This document shows positions 59,870 to 64,000 of a DNA stretch of 64,000 nucleotides, one piece after another (the stretch's first letter is position 1; each line of letters begins with the position of its first letter). This DNA is from Apostichopus japonicus (Eukaryota; Echinodermata; Holothuroidea; Aspidochirotida; Stichopodidae). The translations under genes and the position numbers were made by a program. The DNA lies in the NCBI RefSeq assembly GCF_037975245.1, contig NC_092574.1, positions 12,055,213-12,119,212 on the forward strand. Direction: 5' to 3'. Below the pieces are notes generated by a model. That model was given only the letters and a program-made list of their open reading frames with translations. It searched no databases and was not told the DNA's origin.

Positions 59870-60574
59870 CAGTATATAAAATTGTATAAAGAAACTGGAC
59901 ATAAATAGCCTATTGACTGTAATGATGACTAGCAGTTAATATTTTCAACAACACTGGCATTATCCAAACCCCCTTATGACTAACACAGAACATTGCCAGA
60001 CCCAGGAGGAACATAAAAAACAATATTTATTTCTAGAACTGATATAGTATGAACTACATTTAAGTTAATTGATGATGTCACCTTATACTTCACACCTATA
60101 CAATATGTTTACCATTATCTTACTCACTACATTAAAAGGCTTCTTTGGAAATAACACTTTATTTCTATGGACTACCCCTGATGTTAAGGCTAAATTTATG
60201 GGAAACATATCTGCAAAGATTAACACTTTCAACATAACAAAGTGGAATTAAAATCATAGATATGGATGATAGAGAGAGTCAGCAGTTGCTGAAAACAACA
60301 TTTGATGGAAATGTTCATGATATCACGTCATTTCAGCCGGCCATAAAAGAGTCTTGGTAACTTTCATAAACAATATTATAACGAGGTCATGAACATGCAT
60401 ACATTTCTAGCCATATATTGGAGCTATGCTAAGCAGGAATAACCAGAATGAAAACATTTCATGGTTCCTTGCTGCTGTTCATTAGTTCCATTCATAGGGA
60501 AATTTCTAAGAAAGCCCTAGCTATGACAACAACAGCAATTCATGCACACAGAGTTTTGTTACCAAAGTAATTCT

Positions 60575-61440
60575 AAGCCCTGCCCTCTCATAAATTTGTA
60601 TCATATCAATTGCAACTTACAACATGTGTATAGGCTATCTGCCAATATCATCATACCAAGTTTGACGAAATTCTGACCAATAGTAGCCAAGTTATTGCAA
60701 TTTGGAGTTTTTCACATTTGACCCCATTACCTCATTAATATTCATGAAATGAGCAGCAAAATCAATAGGGTTATCCTACTCACTATGATCCACCCACCAA
60801 CTAAGTATGGTAATGATCGGTCATCTCCTTGTTGAGTTATCTGGACAAACTTTTCAAACCGAAAAATTGCTAAGCCCGCCCCCTCATAAATATGCATGAT
60901 ATCACTGGCAACACACATCAGTGTGTAAAGACTATCTACCAATATCATCATACCAAGTTTGACGGAATTCCGACTAATAGTAGCCAAGTTATTGCAATTT
61001 GGAGTTTTTCACATTTGACCCCATTACCTCATTAATATTCATGATATGAGCACCAAATCAATAGGGTTAATCTACTCACTATGGGCCACCCACTAAGTAT
61101 GGTAATGATCGGTCATCCCCTTGTTGAGTTATCGTGCATACAAACTTTTCATACCAACATATTGCTAAGCCCTCCCCCTCATAAATATGCATCATTCCTG
61201 CAACACACATCATTTTTTAAAGACTATCTACCAATATCATCATACTAACTTTGATGAAGTTCCGACTAATAGAAGCCAAGTTATTGCAATTTGGAGTTTT
61301 TCACATTTGACCCTGTGACATCATTAATATTCATGAAATGAGCACCAAAATCAATAGAGTCCATCTACTTACTATGGGTCACCCACCCACTAAGTATGGT
61401 AATGATCGGTCATCCCCTTGTTGAGTTATCGTGCATACAA
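60575..61440. repeat. Triplicated ~296-bp tandem repeat
   Basis: TGCAATTTGGAGTTTTTCAC recurs at about 60696, 60993 and 61288. Each copy also has ACCAATATCATCATACCAAG, CATTTGACCCCATTACCTCA, TAAGTATGGTAATGATCGGT and CTCATAAATATGCATGAT-type segments. The third copy is slightly more diverged. The unit resembles a dispersed repeat with TTTGACCCC and AGGTCA-like words seen elsewhere in the window. Confidence 0.9.
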
Positions 61441-61449
61441 GCTCAAGCG

Positions 61450-61665
61450 TCACACACACACACGTTTGTAATACATTCCGACCGAGGACCCCATTGTATT
61501 TTCCGTTGTTCAAATTCACGTATCCTAAACTTATCAATACCCCATACAATAGAATTCTTCCAAGGATATGGTGATTCTTTAGAGAGCACAACCGAGGACC
61601 TGGAATGCTTTTGTTCAAGTCCTCGGTCAGATAGAAAAACAAACGCACACACACATGCCAACCTG
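61450..61665. repeat. Inverted-repeat element with GACCGAGGAC ends
   Basis: CACACACACACGTTTGTAAT then CATTCCGACCGAGGACC at the left is mirrored by AGTCCTCGGTCAG...AACAAACGCACACACACATG at the right, with moderate matching. A third CCGAGGACC lies at 61592. The span is about 215 bp. It is a possible MITE. Confidence 0.6.
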
Positions 61666-61784
61666 AATACATACAGGTAGGTTGCTTTTAGCAAGGAACC
61701 AAAAATGCATTATGAAAGGCACTGAATCTTTGTCATCATAGCATCTTAGTTTGTAGTTAATTATTAATATGAACACACCTTTAC

Positions 61785-61865
61785 CAACTTCTAGCATTGC
61801 TTCATGTACCCATGCCTGGGGATTGTCATGAACATCCTTCTGGCTGTCACTACTTTCTTCTCCAT
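61785..61865 (-). CDS. Penultimate coding exon of the same minus-strand gene
   Basis: The acceptor TTTTATTCCAG|AT at 61865 and donor GAAGTTG|GTAAAG at 61785 bound an 81-nt exon. It reads GEESSDSQKDVHDNPQAWV and HEAMLEV, with split codons at both ends (phase 2 in, phase 1 out). The acidic serine-rich start followed by 'AWVHEAML' suggests a linker leading into a helical C-terminal domain shared with the terminal exon. Upstream exons are not recognised in the 2.1 kb to the window end and presumably lie beyond it, because that stretch is mobile-element sequence. Confidence 0.7.
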
Positions 61866-62229
61866 CTGGAATAAAACAATAATTTACAATACAAATTTAA
61901 CCTTCAATGAGCTTCGATGACTCAAGAAATCAGATTCCCTGTTTAAGAAAAGGCAATTGTACGGCATTTATGCTTATTTTACCCATTCAACATTAAAATG
62001 CATAGACATCACATAAACTTTCAACTTTTTGTGCCCCTCAACAATTGACTCCCCTAAATGCCACGCCAAGTCTGAACCAATGTAGACCTCAAAAAGTTTA
62101 CACTGTTAACTGGATTGAAGCTTTGACTGTCAATTTAAATACTTAAAACATGTAAACATGTGTACAAAAAGCCATGTCATTAGTCTTACTAAGGGTTAAC
62201 TTTTTTTAAGCTATTCCAAAAAGGACTTA
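61866..62229. other. Intronic spacer
   Basis: AT-rich sequence upstream of the exon at 61785-61865. I see no repeat or gene in it. Confidence 0.4.
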
Positions 62230-62897
62230 GTCCTCTGCTGACAAAAATCTCTAGAGAATGAGGATCACTACCACTGAAATGATAAAGAACTAACATGGAT
62301 ATTCTCAGAAATAATTTTTTGATCATTAACATAAATTATGAAAAGCAGAGGCTCAAGGATAGACTGATATCTAACAGATCAGTATTGTAATTTTTGGAAA
62401 CTCATAATGTGTGTTCTGTTGTTTGAATCTAGCTTCTGATCCAGCCTTACAAATTTCCAGGGAAACCATATGTATAGTTTTGTAAAAATTATATAGTGGT
62501 CAATGGTATCAAAGACTTTGAAGCAGTCTTAGAACACTGCGTCAGAGAATGATTGTTAATAGTAACATGGATGAGTTTGTTGATTACATCAATGTCAGTG
62601 TCAGTTCAGTAGAAAGACCTTGGTGAAGACCTTACTTAATATTAGATGAAATGCAATGTTTGTTGAGGAAACCATTACGCTATTACACATAAATCTTTCA
62701 AAACCTTTTGAAACAGACGAAAACCCTGTCATTGGTTGATAGTTAGCAATGTCATCTGTATGACCTTGCTTATAGATTGATACTACCTTAGTAACTTTAA
62801 GCTTGTCGGACATCTTGACATTTGTATCAGTAATGCTGGAGTAGGATGAACAGTTTGTCAACTGCACATGCGTAAATACACCATTAATAATATGCAC
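62230..62897 (-). pseudogene. Non-LTR retrotransposon reverse transcriptase, degenerate
   Basis: The minus strand carries, in order but in broken frames: SDKLKVTKVVSIYKQGHTDD followed by IANYQP (the 'LK.AKV.PIYK.G...D..NYRPIS' block), DCFKVFDTIDH with FTKLYIW (the 'D.SKAFDTVDH..LL.KL' block), and YQSILEPLLFIIYVND (the 'GVPQGSILGPLLFLIYIND' block). This is the fingers and palm of a CR1-, L2- or Jockey-like reverse transcriptase. The YADD box is not recognised. The relic lies in an intron of the gene ending at 58882, in the same orientation as that gene. Its upstream end meets the TIR element at 62926. Confidence 0.85.
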
Positions 62898-62925
62898 AAG
62901 ATTTTGTTTCTATCAGTAAAAACAC

Positions 62926-63951
62926 TTATAGTCAGTTGGGGTAAAAAAAAACAACCCTTTTTATAGAAGGGGAATATTTAGCCAAAGTTCCAATTTATTT
63001 TGGGTGATAGCCCTATATGTCTAGTTTATTATTATATAATTTCTGGAACCCTATGTCACTTCGCTGCCAATCAGCGCTTCATCGAATCAAGCGAATGCTA
63101 AACGAGCAAAATTTGAAGTTTGTACCACATATCCGAAACTTTCTCCTGCATACCCAGCTTCTATGATGTGGAGATTATTCCAGCAGTTACAGCATAGCAG
63201 TTAGTGATATTACACTCCCCCATGGTAGAATTACTCCAACTTCATTCACGCTTCATGGGGGGGGGCCTTGTTTTTTTTTACCCCCAAAAAATGATGCGAA
63301 TGGGGTAAAAAAAACAAGTACTTTCCGGCTCCAATGTACTCCCTACTTTGCCCGAATGGATAAATTTTTCCATAATGTTGATTTTAGAGGTTAGGCAAAT
63401 AGTTTTCATGTCTGTCATGTGTCAAAAATGTTAAATAATTGGGCAGAAGTAACTGAAATTGGCTCAACTCTAATGTTTCTACTATATTACACCACATTTG
63501 TGTAGCATCATATACACACTGTACAGTATGAATATGGCTGAGCATGACATGACACGAGCCATCCATAATTACGAATTAAGACAATTTCACAATTTTTTTC
63601 CATTTTCATGTAAAGGTAATAGCTCATACTTAGATGTAATTATATGCAAACATGATTTTAAGATACATTCATGAAGAAAATAGCTGTTTTCTAGCATTGT
63701 TTTTTTTTACCCCGGCACTGTTTTTTTTTACCCCGAATTAAGCAAATTTTGGGGGTAAAAAAAAAAACAACATTTTTCTCAAAAAAACGACACTTTCCAT
63801 TTACAAAATAGTTATTTTTGTTAGATTCTCTTGAAGAGAATCCCACTCTACACACTTGAACATTGCAACCGAAACAATACAGGTCTCTTACTCATCAATT
63901 TTTAGAGCAAACTTTAGGTAAATTGTTTTTTCTTACCCCACTTGACTATAA
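62926..63951. mobile_element. 1-kb TIR element with repeated GTTTTTTTTTACCCC blocks
   Basis: The left end TTATAGTCAGTTGGGGTAAA followed by AAAAACAA and the inverted right end (TTGTTTTTTCTTACCCCACT then TGACTATAA) match over about 28 bases with few differences. Inside, T8-10ACCCC or its complement occurs at about 63268, 63303, 63702, 63721 and 63756, in both orientations. No coding region is recognised. A short TTA or TA duplication may be present, but it merges with the TIR and cannot be told apart. Confidence 0.75.
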
Positions 63952-64000
63952 TTATTCTTCAATTTTCATTTGGTCACAATTAAAAAAATTATTCAGAGGC

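Larger units (their letters stand above)
59043..61784 (-). other. Intron of the minus-strand gene
   Basis: A 2.7-kb intron bounded by donor GTTG|GTAAAG and acceptor TTTTCAG|GT. It contains the hairpin at 59798-59869, a triplicated 296-bp repeat (60575-61440) and an inverted-repeat element (61450-61665). No further coding exon is recognised inside. Confidence 0.65.

Overview
The window looks like nuclear DNA of an animal, probably a marine invertebrate; an echinoderm is my guess and is not proven. The evidence is AT-rich sequence, split exons with GT-AG borders, many hAT-like termini beginning CAGGGGCGTA, non-LTR and Penelope-like relics, palindromic CCATGGAGCTAT-type hairpins and very large tandem arrays. 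There is no bacterial gene layout, CRISPR array or rRNA, and I found no complete tRNA gene. No complete gene lies in the window. It is an accessory, repeat-dominated region with parts of two or three host-like genes and several dead mobile-element genes.

Left third (1-27 kb). A 70-bp tandem array (951-1465) precedes a degenerate, intron-containing minus-strand gene (1812-6987) of the transposase-like family that carries 'DGMDQ.KT' and 'DNCYRENKNRY'; I believe this family is catalogued as DUF7869. Then come a cluster of hAT-like termini (8.58-10.33 kb), a 2-kb foldback element (10.43-12.44 kb), a 26-bp minisatellite with dimeric order (14.5-15.0 kb), a Penelope-like relic with a hammerhead-like tail motif (15.9-16.2 kb), TA microsatellites, a 0.7-kb long-TIR element (18.5-19.2 kb), a frameshifted ParB-like fragment (22.8-23.0 kb), a hAT element with near-perfect 8-bp target duplication (23.27-24.31 kb) carrying a smaller nested one, and an 88-bp array (25.2-26.2 kb). 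The 88-bp array shares a 20-bp dyad core with the 70-bp array although the rest of the units differs.

Middle (27-53 kb). There is a non-LTR reverse transcriptase relic (27.7-27.9 kb), a 33-bp minisatellite (30.9-31.6 kb), a clean terminal coding exon on the minus strand (32353-32670), and a 200-bp near-perfect palindrome set in TA repeats (32.86-33.05 kb). A 20-kb satellite array (33.34-53.39 kb) follows, with about 22 units of about 860 bp. It starts at a 16-bp-arm hairpin, each unit has a TATAAAA box, and a five-unit higher-order repeat of about 4.3 kb occupies its centre. A small hairpin MITE and a 1-kb insert with a tRNA-like SINE head interrupt it.

Right end (53-64 kb). A 65-bp array of about 50 units (55.65-58.89 kb) abuts the last exon of a minus-strand gene; the gene's stop codon lies inside the last repeat unit, and every unit offers an AATAAA on the gene's strand. 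The penultimate exon is at 61785-61865 and the rest of the gene lies beyond the window. A degenerate non-LTR reverse transcriptase (62.2-62.9 kb) and a 1-kb TIR element with repeated GTTTTTTTTTACCCC blocks (62.93-63.95 kb) close the window.
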